A DNA stretch of 24,178 nt. Source: CADEEN01 sp040384625 (GTDB taxonomy: Bacteria; Pseudomonadota; Gammaproteobacteria; Burkholderiales; Burkholderiaceae_C). Where the stretch lies: contig JAZKIW010000029.1 in NCBI GenBank assembly GCA_040384625.1, positions 1 through 24,178 of the forward strand, in the 5' to 3' direction. Shown here in pieces: positions 8,022 through 15,297 of this stretch; the stretch's first letter is position 1; each line of letters opens with the position of its first letter. The notes under the pieces were generated by a model. That model was not told the DNA's origin. It was given only the letters and a program-made list of their open reading frames with translations, and made no database searches. Both the position numbers and the translations under genes were made by a program.

Positions 8022-8121
8022 NNNNNNNNNNNNNNNNNNNNNNNNNNNNNNNNNNNNNNNNNNNNNNNNNNNNNNNNNNNNNNNNNNNNNNNNNNNNNNN
8101 NNNNNNNNNNNNNNNNNNNNN
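8022..8121. other. Scaffold gap (100 N)
   Basis: Exactly 100 undetermined bases, the conventional filler for a gap of unknown length. It removes the 3' end of the gene on its right and the upstream region of the CPBP gene on its left. Any frame read through it is artificial. Confidence 0.98.
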
Positions 8122-8816
8122 TTGCGCAGCGCGTCCATATAGTCGTCCATGCGCGTCAACTCATCACTGGCTGTCTCCACCTGCTTGGCTCTCGTGTTGG
8201 CAAGGTCGTAGACGTCCGAGGTGCCAGTCAGAATCGGCCCAATGATCGGCACAAAGTCGATGCCCTTCTTGACCGCGGCAATGGCGACGGCCTTGGCCAC
8301 ACGGGAGTCCGATGCCACCAGCACCTCGCGGTAACTTTCCTGCGCGTCGGCGAGCTGTTGGGACACGAGCGCCTCGGTCCACGGGCCCAACCAGGAGCCC
8401 ACACTCGTCATGTCCAGCGTGATGCTGCTGACCGTCTTGAGCCACTTTGCATCGGCCTGCGACTTCGCGTCGCTCGGGTCAGCCTTCTTCTGAGCCGCAG
8501 CCAACCTTTCGCCAACGGCTGCGACCGTGGCCGGAGCATTCGCGAGGAGGCGTGTTTGGTTCTTCTGCAAAGTCTCAATTCGATCGGCGGTCGACGTGAA
8601 AAGCGCCTGCCACTGTTCGCCGGTGACATCGAGCAGAAGAAGTTGCGCCCTCGCTCGATTGCGAAGCTCCTTGTGGAGACCGGTTTGCTCAATCACGCCG
8701 ATGAGGTACTTCCGTCGCTGCTCGTAGGCAGCCACGACAGCCGGTGTGCTGTCCCGGATCCGAGCCACTGCACTCGCTGTCGCATCTTTGAGGCCAGCTA
8801 TCAGAGAAGGCGTCAT
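8122..8816 (-). CDS. Helical hypothetical protein, 3' end lost in the gap (at least 231 aa)
   Basis: I do not recognise the family. The visible part begins MTPSLIAGLKDATASAVARI and is almost entirely alpha-helical and Ala/Gln/Lys-rich. Possible coiled-coil stretches occur around residues 60-115, including FTSTADRIETLQKNQTRLL. One hydrophobic segment near residues 195-210 (GIDFVPIIGPILTGTSDVYD) is followed by the polar helix TRAKQVETASDELTRMDDYM. Alternation of long amphipathic helices with one Gly/Pro-centred hydrophobic hairpin is reminiscent of membrane-inserting or phage-tail-like helical proteins, but that is only an impression. I chose the ATG at 8816 because GGGAG precedes it at short spacing. 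The frame is also open upstream to 8972, where the sequence is not protein-like. Confidence 0.65.
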
Positions 8817-9027
8817 GACAACTCCCATGCATTCGAATGTCGCTCTTGTAGCGATCTTGGCCGAGAGCGACAAGCGTTGGATGTGGGGGTTCTTATCTCC
8901 TGCCCCACCACCACCAATCAATCGGTGCCGCCTCCGAGTGGTCCAGCGTGCGCCCGCAGCAGGAAACATCACCCGCTATGCCGAGACTGCATGTCAGCGT
9001 GCCGGCGCGCTGCAGCGTTATCGACGC

Positions 9028-9216
9028 ATGGCACTCGTTGACATCATCGACTTCAAGTGGCTTATGGCCCATGAGGGGTGGCGCGTCCATGTCGAGCGTC
9101 TGCAACGTGACATGGGCTACGCCCGCGAATGCCTGGAGCTCGCCGACACCTCAACCAGTCCGGACTTGCACAAGGCGGCGGATGCACTTCGCAGGGAGAT
9201 CTGCGGCGTTCGGTGA
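9028..9216 (+). CDS. Small hypothetical protein (62 aa)
   Basis: A short protein starting MALVDIIDFKWLMAHEGWRV, with a helical continuation (HVERLQRDMGYARECLELA) and a polar tail. The DFKWLMA-x-EG-x-RVHVERLQ pattern resembles a family of roughly 60-residue hypothetical proteins in Burkholderiales that I remember only as uncharacterised. There is no signal peptide and no metal-binding motif. The frame extends upstream but that part is not protein-like. The ATG lacks a strong ribosome binding site. It is divergent from the helical gene on its left. Confidence 0.55.
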   Translation: MALVDIIDFKWLMAHEGWRVHVERLQRDMGYARECLELADTSTSPDLHKAADALRREICGVR

Positions 9217-9483
9217 TTTCGCTCACACGGCCCGCGCCGGCTGCCTGGAAGCCGACGAGGAAGTGCGCAAGGAGGGCTTTGAATTTGCGGACGGATGCGA
9301 CGGTCATAGGTTTCCGGATCCTGACGGACCAGCCTTACGGAACTCGTGATGGTGCCGGTATGCGCCGTCAGGCTTCTGGTGCTCTGAGGAGCGCTTGAGT
9401 AGCCTGTCCGCAGCCCTTCGGTCGCCCAAAGACGCGCTGGGATCCTCCTTGCGTTGTTCCTCACATAAGGTTGACTCCAAGGA

Positions 9484-9675
9484 TCATTCGTCGCTCGGGG
9501 ACTCCGGAGTCCGGGATACCTCCTCCTCCGTCGCGAATGAAATCGCCGTTGGTACAGTCTCCGCGAAGTCCTGCGGGAGAGTGTGGCTCCACTGTGCGTG
9601 CGCCTCGTCCCTGGGTGCCACTTTCGGCAGGTGAATCACCTGGGCTGTCGATGACTTCTTGCGTCTGAGAAGCAT
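9484..9675 (-). CDS. Possible small acidic-tailed hypothetical protein (63 aa)
   Basis: A short frame beginning with a basic head (MLLRRKKSSTAQVIHLPKV), a central Trp-containing segment and an acidic, disordered tail (TEEEVSRTPESPSDE). AAGAGG lies about seven bases before the ATG, and third positions favour G/C. I know no family. The region also contains overlapping frames on both strands, so this is a tentative call. Confidence 0.35.
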   Translation of the reverse strand: MLLRRKKSSTAQVIHLPKVAPRDEAHAQWSHTLPQDFAETVPTAISFATEEEVSRTPESPSDE

Positions 9676-9981
9676 GCACGAACCTCTTGCCTCGATCCCG
9701 CGGAGCGCAATTGGCTCATCAGCTTGAGACCTACCTCAATGCCACGTCTTTCGAGCCGGTCCGACACCTGTACTCCCCTTGGTGGAGCCAACGGTGTAGC
9801 AATCCGCATTCCACGCGGAACGGCAGGCACAACGGTTGCTACGTTGGCCTCGGGAAGAGCCGCCAAAGTGAAGGACGACCGCCGCAAGCACCAGGACTCT
9901 GGCGAGTGCCAGCTCGGCCGATGTGGCGGGTACGTCCATTGCCCTTTGAGAGCGGCAGCGCGAACCCGCTGAGGAGTAATC
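9676..9981. other. Intergenic region before the acidic-protein gene
   Basis: I found no convincing gene in these 306 bases. Minus-strand frames are open across it, one reading RGIEVGLKLMSQLRSAG near its left end, but none has a credible start and they run antisense into the next gene. It presumably holds the promoter of the acidic-protein gene. Confidence 0.4.
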
Positions 9982-10347
9982 ATGACTAAAGGCAGCATTG
10001 AAGACAGCGACACAGGCCCGACTGCGGACAGCAACCAGAAGCCAAACCTGGGCCCGAGTGATAGCTCCGACAGTGGGAGCGATCTGGCCGGACCACTCAC
10101 CATCGACCCCGTGGATCCATCCGCACCGCTCGATGTCATCTTGCGCGACGATCTTCTTCATCCGTTGATACCACCGCACCTCGACGATAGTCGAGCTAGC
10201 GACTCATCGGGCACTGGCGAGCTAGGCGGAGTAGGCGAAGGCGAAGACCCGGACGATGCTCCCGACATAAGCGTCGACCGGGTCATTTCTCCAGACGAAG
10301 GCATGGACGAAGCTTTCTTGGGCGAGGATGCGCGCGCTGGTCCCTGA
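9982..10347 (+). CDS. Acidic, intrinsically disordered small protein (121 aa)
   Basis: A strongly acidic, Ser/Asp/Gly-rich protein. The N-terminal block SIEDSDTGPTADSNQKPNLG followed by SDSSDSGSDLAGP is a recurrent signature of short proteobacterial proteins that databases often leave as hypothetical or mislabel as chemotaxis protein (from memory). The central VDPSAPLDVILRDD and the tail VDRVISPDEGMDEAFLG are the only segments likely to be ordered. No signal peptide or membrane segment is present, so it is probably cytoplasmic. GAGGAG lies six bases before the ATG, an excellent start. Function is unknown. Confidence 0.8.
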   Translation: MTKGSIEDSDTGPTADSNQKPNLGPSDSSDSGSDLAGPLTIDPVDPSAPLDVILRDDLLHPLIPPHLDDSRASDSSGTGELGGVGEGEDPDDAPDISVDRVISPDEGMDEAFLGEDARAGP

Positions 10348-10421
10348 GCAACAGAATGGTTCCCAAGTCGGGTGTGCGGACCCATGCGTCATGGCCTCGA
10401 GGGCTCGACAGGAGATCCGGG

Positions 10422-11081
10422 ATGCCGACTGCGAACGAGTTCAAGCAACCGCAAGCTGCGGGAAAGCGCGATGTCATGCATGCAGCGCTTCCACCCTCTC
10501 AAACGGTACTGTTGCTGATCGACTTCATCAATCCGATGGATTTCGATGGGGCGGATGAGTTGGCATTGCCGGCGCTCGAGGCGGCACAAGCCACTGCGGC
10601 CCTTAAGCGCGACCTCAGTTACCAGGGCGTACGCGCGATCTACGTCAACGACAACTTCGGCCATTGGCATTCTGACTTCGATGGGCTTGTCAAACATTGC
10701 CACCAGCGCCGCGGCATCGCGGCACAGCTGGTGAGCGCCCTTGAGCCAACTGACTCCGACCTACGTGTACTGAAGCCGAGACACTCAGGCTTCCATGGCA
10801 CTCCGCTGGAGCTATTGTTGACACAGCTCGATGCACGCCAACTGATCCTCGCCGGAATCGCCACCGACTTGTGTGTTCAATTCACAGCGATGGATGCATT
10901 CGTGCGCGGCTATAGGCTGTGGGTTCCGGAGGACTGTGTGGCCGCCGAATCCGCACAACGCAAGGCGGCCTCGTTGGAGTGGATGGCCTTCGCCCTCAAA
11001 GCCATGACCTCGCCTTCAAGCGAGAGATCGCCCCGTGGTCGGCGCAAGGCAGGCGACAGAAAAAACGCTCCGAACGGGTAG
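10422..11081 (+). CDS. Isochorismatase-fold cysteine hydrolase (219 aa)
   Basis: A cytoplasmic hydrolase of the isochorismatase/nicotinamidase superfamily, which cleaves C-N or vinyl-ether bonds through a Cys-Asp-Lys triad. The three residues are visible: Asp34 in LLLIDFINPMDF, Lys118 in VLKPRHSGFHGTPLE, and Cys151 in AGIATDLCVQFTAMDAF, with the family's cis-peptide region just before the cysteine. The His residues of VNDNFGHWHSDF may contribute to a metal site as in nicotinamidases, but the exact substrate cannot be told. The ATG at 10422 follows GGAG. The frame is open further upstream without a better start. The C-terminal 20 residues are basic and probably disordered. It lies 74 bp after the acidic-protein gene on the same strand. 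Confidence 0.85.
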   Translation: MPTANEFKQPQAAGKRDVMHAALPPSQTVLLLIDFINPMDFDGADELALPALEAAQATAALKRDLSYQGVRAIYVNDNFGHWHSDFDGLVKHCHQRRGIAAQLVSALEPTDSDLRVLKPRHSGFHGTPLELLLTQLDARQLILAGIATDLCVQFTAMDAFVRGYRLWVPEDCVAAESAQRKAASLEWMAFALKAMTSPSSERSPRGRRKAGDRKNAPNG

Positions 11082-11232
11082 CAAGGTCCACTAATCAGTG
11101 GCTGCACGTCAGGCGCCCAGCACAGCGATCCGATCTCCTTGCGCTCTTCGCTGACCGCCTCGCTGCCCCGATTCCTACAGGCCCTGCGCAATGGGGCTCC
11201 TAGACTTTGTCCTCACAGAGCATGGAGCCGAC

Positions 11233-11388
11233 ATGGACAAGCCACTGCAGCAACGGCCAGAAGCAGATCGTCTTGATCAGCGTTCGAACCGCAACCCAGC
11301 GAAGCCGGAGCCCACTGAGGGGACGGGCACCCCAGTCCTGAAACGCCTTCCCCCGTCGACAGGCGAGTCGGGTGCAAAGAAGGGATAA
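11233..11388 (+). CDS. Possible small disordered protein (51 aa)
   Basis: A short polar frame, MDKPLQQRPEADRLDQRSNR at the start and ending GESGAKKG, with high Pro, Arg and Glu content suggesting disorder. GGAG lies about six bases before the ATG. Its stop codon is three bases before the start of the next microprotein gene and overlaps the latter's ribosome binding region, which suggests translational coupling. There is no family I recognise. Low complexity makes the call uncertain. Confidence 0.42.
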   Translation: MDKPLQQRPEADRLDQRSNRNPAKPEPTEGTGTPVLKRLPPSTGESGAKKG

Positions 11389-11391
11389 GCC

Positions 11392-11502
11392 ATGCGCAAA
11401 CTTATCTTGATGGCGGTGGCGTCCTTCTTGTGGAAGAAGTTCCTGGCCGCTAAGAGGCCCACCTCAAGGCAACCGAGACCCGGTGGCCCTACCGAGCGTT
11501 GA
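11392..11502 (+). CDS. Single-helix membrane microprotein (36 aa)
   Basis: A very short protein starting MRKLILMAVASFLWKKFLAA, with one hydrophobic helix at residues 3-15 followed by a basic, Pro/Arg-rich tail. It should insert with the tail in the cytoplasm by the positive-inside rule. Similar roughly 30-40 residue proteins starting MR-x-(L/I)ILMA and containing a Trp-Lys-Lys-Phe are, as far as I recall, widespread and uncharacterised in beta- and gammaproteobacteria. AAGGGA precedes the ATG at good spacing, just after the preceding small gene. Confidence 0.6.
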   Translation: MRKLILMAVASFLWKKFLAAKRPTSRQPRPGGPTER

Positions 11503-11576
11503 CATTGATTCCACGGTCCCGTGCTCGCAACGTTGTCGCCTTCCAGGCAAAAGGGGCGCCGTGACCGAGGCTCACC

Positions 11577-11975
11577 ATGAACATCGACGAACAATCCATT
11601 CGCGACCTCGTGTCCACCTGGCACACTGCCACCGCCGCCGGTGATGTTGAAGCCGTGCTGAGTCTGATGACAGAAGATGTCGTCTTCCTCAGGGCCGGGC
11701 AGCCGCCAATGAAAGGTCGCAGTGCCTTCGAGAAGGGACTCCGTGCTTTGCTGCAGGCTAACGACATCGAATCCATGAGCGAGGTCCAGGAGGTAGGAAT
11801 CTCCGGACCCCTGGCCTACTGCTGGAGTGTGCTCAGAGTACAGATCACTCCAAAAGCTGGTGGCAAACCCGTGGTTCGAACTGGCAGCGCTGTGTCCATC
11901 CTTAGAAAACAAGTCAATGGCACATGGGCCGTGGTGCGAGATGCAAACATGCTGGCCGAGCTCTCAAAGGGCTGA
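11577..11975 (+). CDS. SnoaL-like / DUF4440 (SgcJ/EcaC-type) family protein (132 aa)
   Basis: A small protein with the NTF2-like fold. The opening IRDLVSTWHTATAAGDVEAVLSL followed by TEDVVFLRAGQPPMKG is characteristic of DUF4440/SgcJ-type proteins, and the last strands (GSAVSILRKQVNGTWAVVRD) close the curved sheet. Members are cytoplasmic or ligand-binding proteins of mostly unknown function, sometimes named oxidoreductases without evidence. The length is normal and the protein appears intact. The ATG is preceded by a weak GAGG. It lies 74 bp after the microprotein gene and is convergent with the Hsp20 operon. Confidence 0.82.
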   Translation: MNIDEQSIRDLVSTWHTATAAGDVEAVLSLMTEDVVFLRAGQPPMKGRSAFEKGLRALLQANDIESMSEVQEVGISGPLAYCWSVLRVQITPKAGGKPVVRTGSAVSILRKQVNGTWAVVRDANMLAELSKG

Positions 11976-12105
11976 GCCTTCGGCGGCCCATGCGAACGGC
12001 CCCCAGTTTGGAATGCGAAGCGGTGTCTTATGCGGAAACGCCGTCTTCCGCTGGGCGTCGGACGGGCGTTTCCACTGGTTGCGCCGTAGCGCGGGGGCGA
12101 CAGCG

Positions 12106-12498
12106 TCAATCCGAGGTGACTGCGATCCGCCGGGGTTGAGCGTGGGCTTGCTTCGGAATGTGCAGCGTCAGCACCCCGTCCTTCAGGTTCGCCTCGATGC
12201 GCGCCGTGTCCAGTTCGCGGCTGAGCGTGAAGCTGCGGCGGTACCGGGGTACTCGGACTTCGGCGTACACCGCCTTCAGCCCCTCCGGTGTCAGGGGACG
12301 CACGCCCCCTTCGATCAGAAGGGCCTCGCCCTCGATCTTCAACTCGAGTTGTTCCTTAGTCACGCCGGGCATGTCGGCCAGCAGCGTGATGCCGCCGGCA
12401 TCCTCGAACACGTCGACCGCGGGCAGTGCGGCGCGTTGCGGCTCCTGCTCGACGCCGGCACCGGCGTTGGTGCGGGTGACTTGTTTGCTGTTACTCAT
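12106..12498 (-). CDS. Small heat-shock protein Hsp20, second gene (130 aa)
   Basis: An ATP-independent holdase chaperone of the alpha-crystallin family, binding unfolding proteins in large cytoplasmic oligomers. The alpha-crystallin domain spans about residues 25-120: PAVDVFEDAGGITLLADMPG, then LELKIEGEALLIEG, YRRSFTLS and the signature NLKDGVLTLHIPK (A/N-x-x-x-G-V-L). A short Gln/Thr-rich N-terminus precedes it. The ATG at 12498 has AAGGAG at proper distance. It begins 29 bp after the end of the first hsp20 gene on the same strand, so the two form an operon and could make mixed oligomers. Confidence 0.93.
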   Translation of the reverse strand: MSNSKQVTRTNAGAGVEQEPQRAALPAVDVFEDAGGITLLADMPGVTKEQLELKIEGEALLIEGGVRPLTPEGLKAVYAEVRVPRYRRSFTLSRELDTARIEANLKDGVLTLHIPKQAHAQPRRIAVTSD

Positions 12499-12527
12499 GA
12501 TGGCTTCTCCTTTTTGTGTCTGCGGTT

Positions 12528-12980
12528 TCACTGGACAGTGATGCGCTTGGGCTGGCTCGATTCGCGGCGCCCGACGCTCACCTGGAGCACGCCGTCGCGG
12601 TAGCTCGCATGGACTTGGCCCGGATCGACCTCGTCCGGCAGCGAGACCGCACGCGTGAAGCTTCCCGCGCCCCGTTCACGGGTATAGATGTGGACCTTGG
12701 GATCGGCAGCCGGGATGGCGGATGCGCGCTCGCCAGAGATGCGGAGCACGCCGCGGTCTAGCGTCACCTCGATCTTCGAGGCGTCCAGACCCGGGGCAAA
12801 CGCATAGATCTCCACGCTCGTGGGTGTGTGCCCCACGTTGATTGCGGGGAGCGTGCCAGGCGCGACCGAGCGGATGCTGCTGGGCAATCCCGAGGCGCCA
12901 AACGCGTCATCGAATTCACGACGCAGGCGCTCGAACTGACCGAACAGGCTGTGCGGTTGACTCAGGATCGATTCGTACAT
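12528..12980 (-). CDS. Small heat-shock protein Hsp20, first gene (150 aa)
   Basis: A class A-like bacterial small heat-shock protein. The N-terminal arm MYESILSQPHSLFGQFERLR is followed by a linker and the alpha-crystallin domain at residues 45-150: PAINVGHTPTSVEIYAFAPG, KIEVTLDRGVLRISGE, SFTRAVSLPDEVDP and the signature YRDGVLQVSVGRRE. The C-terminal Ile-Thr-Val fits the I-x-I/V tail motif that docks oligomers. The ATG at 12980 has GGAGG eight bases upstream. It leads a two-gene operon with the hsp20 gene downstream and has a sigma32-like promoter about 65 bp upstream. Confidence 0.93.
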   Translation of the reverse strand: MYESILSQPHSLFGQFERLRREFDDAFGASGLPSSIRSVAPGTLPAINVGHTPTSVEIYAFAPGLDASKIEVTLDRGVLRISGERASAIPAADPKVHIYTRERGAGSFTRAVSLPDEVDPGQVHASYRDGVLQVSVGRRESSQPKRITVQ

Positions 12981-13045
12981 GGTGTGTGTCCTCCGTTTCA
13001 ATGGTTGAGACCGGCAGGAGACCAAATTCAGCCGGTCCAAGATTG

Positions 13046-13074
13046 ACGTAAGGACGGCAAGAACGGTTTTCAAG
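13046..13074 (-). promoter_or_regulatory. Candidate sigma32 (heat-shock) promoter of the hsp20 operon
   Basis: Reading the minus strand, CTTGAAA (13074-13068) matches the sigma32 -35 consensus exactly. After a 14-base spacer, CCTTACGT (13053-13046) partly matches the CCCCATNT -10 element. It lies about 65 bp upstream of the first hsp20 start. The -35 match and gene context support it; the -10 is weak. Confidence 0.45.
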
Positions 13075-13198
13075 GGCGGGCGGGGATGCCCGGTTCGACC
13101 CCGTCGGATCGGCCGCCACGCATGGGCGGCCCGGCCCTCGAGGTGCGCATTCCGAAGGCCGCGGACGCGTCTAGCACTTCAAGCCAGTCTTCGGCCGG

Positions 13199-13402
13199 TC
13201 AGCCCAACTGAGCCCATCCCGGGAGGCCGTCGCTTTTGTCGCCAGGGCGCTTCCACTTGGCTCCGCATGTGCTGCACTCGTAGGCCTGATACCGAGTGGG
13301 CGAATCCAACTCTCCAACATCCCCCGTGAACTGCAGCCCGGCATGAGGGAGCACTTCACTCGGCAGCGCGAATTCGCGGGCACACGGTACGCAATTCTGC
13401 AC
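13199..13402 (-). CDS. Small zinc-ribbon-like protein with GTG start (67 aa)
   Basis: Two Cys-x-x-Cys pairs, Cys4/Cys7 (QNCVPCARE) and Cys43/Cys46 (YECSTCGAKWKR), form a likely zinc ribbon. The intervening 35 residues include VLPHAGLQFTGDVGELDSPT. Such proteins may bind nucleic acid or simply carry zinc; the role is unknown. The start codon is GTG and is convincing because AAGGAG lies five to six bases upstream. It is on the same strand as the hsp20 operon but upstream of it, separated by about 220 bases including the heat-shock promoter, so it is probably a separate unit. Confidence 0.62.
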   Translation of the reverse strand: MQNCVPCAREFALPSEVLPHAGLQFTGDVGELDSPTRYQAYECSTCGAKWKRPGDKSDGLPGWAQLG

Positions 13403-14028
13403 GGGAGCTCCTTAGGCCTCGGCCCCGCGATGCAATGGTGGAAACGCGCTTTGAATGAGAAGGCAGACGCCGACTGGTGGGGCGTGCTGGCGCGGGCTGA
13501 TGCCGGGGCGGTTGAAGCCTGCGGGCCACTTCCGACATGTGGGCCACCTGGGGGTTGGCGAGGTTCGGGCAAACCGAGTTCCCGGACCGAGCGTTGCCAC
13601 CCAGTGTTTACGCGGATAGGCCCGCGCGCGTCGAGTGCCCGGCACACCTATTGCTAATTTGGGGGTCTTTGAGGGCCCTCCAATGTCAGACGACTGTCAC
13701 AAGAATCGGGTCTTCTCCGAGAGCGATCTGGCCCGGCCAAGTGGAGAGAAGCGACTCAGAGGTCGGATCGATCGACTGGCCGTGAAGTCCAGATTGTTCT
13801 TTGGGCGTGCAGCCTCTGCTGCAAATTTTGCGGACCGCTCTCGGCCTAACGCCTGGGCTCTTTCGGTAGCTGTGACCCGACCGCTGCAGGACTTTGCAGA
13901 TACGCAGCCATCGAGCTACTTCGAAGAAGGTGGAGAGCGACGCTCGCGAGACCGCGGAGTTCCCCGCATAAGCGCACTCAGGGCTGATCCCTTCCACCGC
14001 AATCGTCTAGCGTGACTCAGGGCCATCC
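13403..14028. other. Gene-poor region
   Basis: I find no gene I can support in these 626 bases. A plus-strand frame from the ATG at 13683 (MSDDCHKNRVFSESDLARPS) runs to 14015, but its codon use lacks the third-position G/C bias of its neighbours and its product looks unstructured. Another, from 13432 (MQWWKRALNEKADADWWGV), becomes low-complexity after about 35 residues. Either could be a decayed gene fragment. Confidence 0.4.
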
Positions 14029-14361
14029 ATGACCAACCAACAGGCAACCCACATGGCGGACTCCGGCACTTGGCGCAGCGACCCAGCGCGTCTGACAACA
14101 CCTCTTCGCGCCCATCTGCGAACGCCGGCTGAAGGTGTCGAAGTGAGGCACGCTGAGACCTACCGGGGCTGTTACCTGGAAGTTTCGGCCTACGAAGTGC
14201 GCCGCGGCGCCTGGACGTGGGTGTACCTGATAGACGCGAAGGTTGCAGGCCGCAGCCGAACTGACGCAACCCTGCCTGAGGCGCAGATGGCGTTGCAACG
14301 TGCCGTCCTGGCGGCTCGCCTGCGCGCCGATGCAATGCCGAGCGTCGCGTCGCCGTTTTGA
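14029..14361 (+). CDS. Hypothetical protein with a compact beta-rich core (110 aa)
   Basis: No named family recognised. A disordered N-terminus of about 30 residues is followed by a core that alternates strand-like segments: TYRGCYLEVSAYEVRRGAW, TWVYLIDAKVAGRSRTDA, then a C-terminal helix EAQMALQRAVLAARLRADA. Short proteins with a strand-strand-helix layout of this kind are common uncharacterised genes in Burkholderiales. No signal peptide is present. The next small gene starts eight bases after its stop codon, so the two are probably co-transcribed. Confidence 0.6.
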   Translation: MTNQQATHMADSGTWRSDPARLTTPLRAHLRTPAEGVEVRHAETYRGCYLEVSAYEVRRGAWTWVYLIDAKVAGRSRTDATLPEAQMALQRAVLAARLRADAMPSVASPF

Positions 14362-14369
14362 CTGCCGGT

Positions 14370-14546
14370 ATGACCGAAACCGACTGGGCGCACTCGTTCG
14401 CCCGCGAGATGCTGCGCCTTGGCGTGCGCGCCGAGCTTGATCGCTTGATCACCCTTGGCCTGGTTCAGCACGCGAGTGACGGTTCATCCGACCCGGTCAG
14501 GGTTGCGCGGCGCGAGTTCATTCAGTCGCCCCCGCACGACGACTGA
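14370..14546 (+). CDS. Small helical hypothetical protein (58 aa)
   Basis: A short, mostly helical, soluble protein: MTETDWAHSFAREMLRLGVR, then AELDRLITLGLVQHAS and a polar tail ending PHDD. Third positions are GC-rich. It begins eight bases after the preceding gene on the same strand; a TTG at 14358 overlapping that gene's stop codon is an alternative start adding four residues. Function unknown. Confidence 0.55.
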   Translation: MTETDWAHSFAREMLRLGVRAELDRLITLGLVQHASDGSSDPVRVARREFIQSPPHDD

Positions 14547-14589
14547 GCGCGCCGCATGGAGTGCCAGACGCACACGGAGATGTACCGCG

Positions 14590-14715
14590 TGTTAGCGCCG
14601 AAGTAATACTGACCCACCCAACGAAGTAAAACTGACCCACCTGAGGGAGGATGGCAGCCATTTCGAGGCTGCTGACGCCACGCAGACTGCGCCAATGTTT
14701 CAGTGTTTTAAGAGT
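14590..14715 (+). mobile_element. Truncated left end of an IS21-family element with istA stub
   Basis: The stretch begins TGTTAGCGCC and carries two near-identical 19-bp direct repeats, GAAGTAATACTGACCCACC (14600-14618) and GAAGTAAAACTGACCCACC (14623-14641), the multi-repeat arrangement typical of IS21-family ends. After a GGGAGG site an ATG at 14651 opens MAAISRLLTPRRLRQCF, resembling the first residues of IS21/IS408-type IstA transposases (recalled pattern M-x-x-(I/S)SR-x-LT-x-R-x-(L/I)R). The similarity stops after about 20 residues and no istB or right end is present in the window. I infer a solo terminal remnant. Confidence 0.6.
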
Positions 14716-14735
14716 CGCACATCGTGAAGAGCGGA

Positions 14736-15065
14736 ATGATGACTTCCAGACCAATGGGGGAAGTGGCCGTCGGCGTAATGGCCGCCTTGCTGTATGCGTG
14801 TGCGGGGCAGGCTGATCTTGACAAGGCAGCGATCCAGGTTCCACGTGCCACTGCACCGCCGAGTACCCCAGCCGCGGCCCAGTCAGTTGCTAGGGGCAAC
14901 GCCGTCACGGTTGAACGCATGCCTCAGGTCCTCGCCTGTACTCCAACTCCGAGAGCGATTCGGATGGGCAGCGGCCCGGGGCAGGAGCTATTCTCGGTGC
15001 TGTGCTCGAACGGCTATGGGCTACTCGTTCAGTGTGTCTCTGACAGCTGCAATGTCATGAACTGA
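14736..15065 (+). CDS. Putative small lipoprotein (109 aa)
   Basis: The N-terminus has a hydrophobic stretch ending in a lipobox-like LLYACAGQ, so the mature protein probably begins at that Cys with a lipid anchor. The mature part is Ala/Pro-rich (VPRATAPPSTPAAAQ) and then has four cysteines in the last 40 residues (VLACTPTPRAI, SVLCSNGYGLLVQCVSDSC), which may form two disulfides in the periplasm. Start choices are the ATGs at 14736 and 14739 or the GTG at 14724. GAAGAG lies just upstream of 14736. It follows directly on the IS21 remnant. Function unknown. Confidence 0.6.
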   Translation: MMTSRPMGEVAVGVMAALLYACAGQADLDKAAIQVPRATAPPSTPAAAQSVARGNAVTVERMPQVLACTPTPRAIRMGSGPGQELFSVLCSNGYGLLVQCVSDSCNVMN

Positions 15066-15297
15066 ACGCCTGACGAGGCGGCAATCCGAGAAGACGAGAT
15101 ACAAGTACGCTGCAACTCTATGCTCTGCTTCAGAGCGAACCGAGACAGGGTCAACATGACGGGGCCGCGCACCGCTGGCAGTATCAACCGCATCAAATAA
15201 TGGGTGGTGGACCGGTTTCAGGTCGTCATGCGCATTCGTGATGCCGCCGGTCGGCCATTGGTGAAGCCCGACGACGATCACTCGCCGTGACGACTAC

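Noticed and set aside
7884..9041. Plus-strand frame running through the scaffold gap
   Set aside because: It is open only because N bases carry no stops; the minus strand holds the likely genes.
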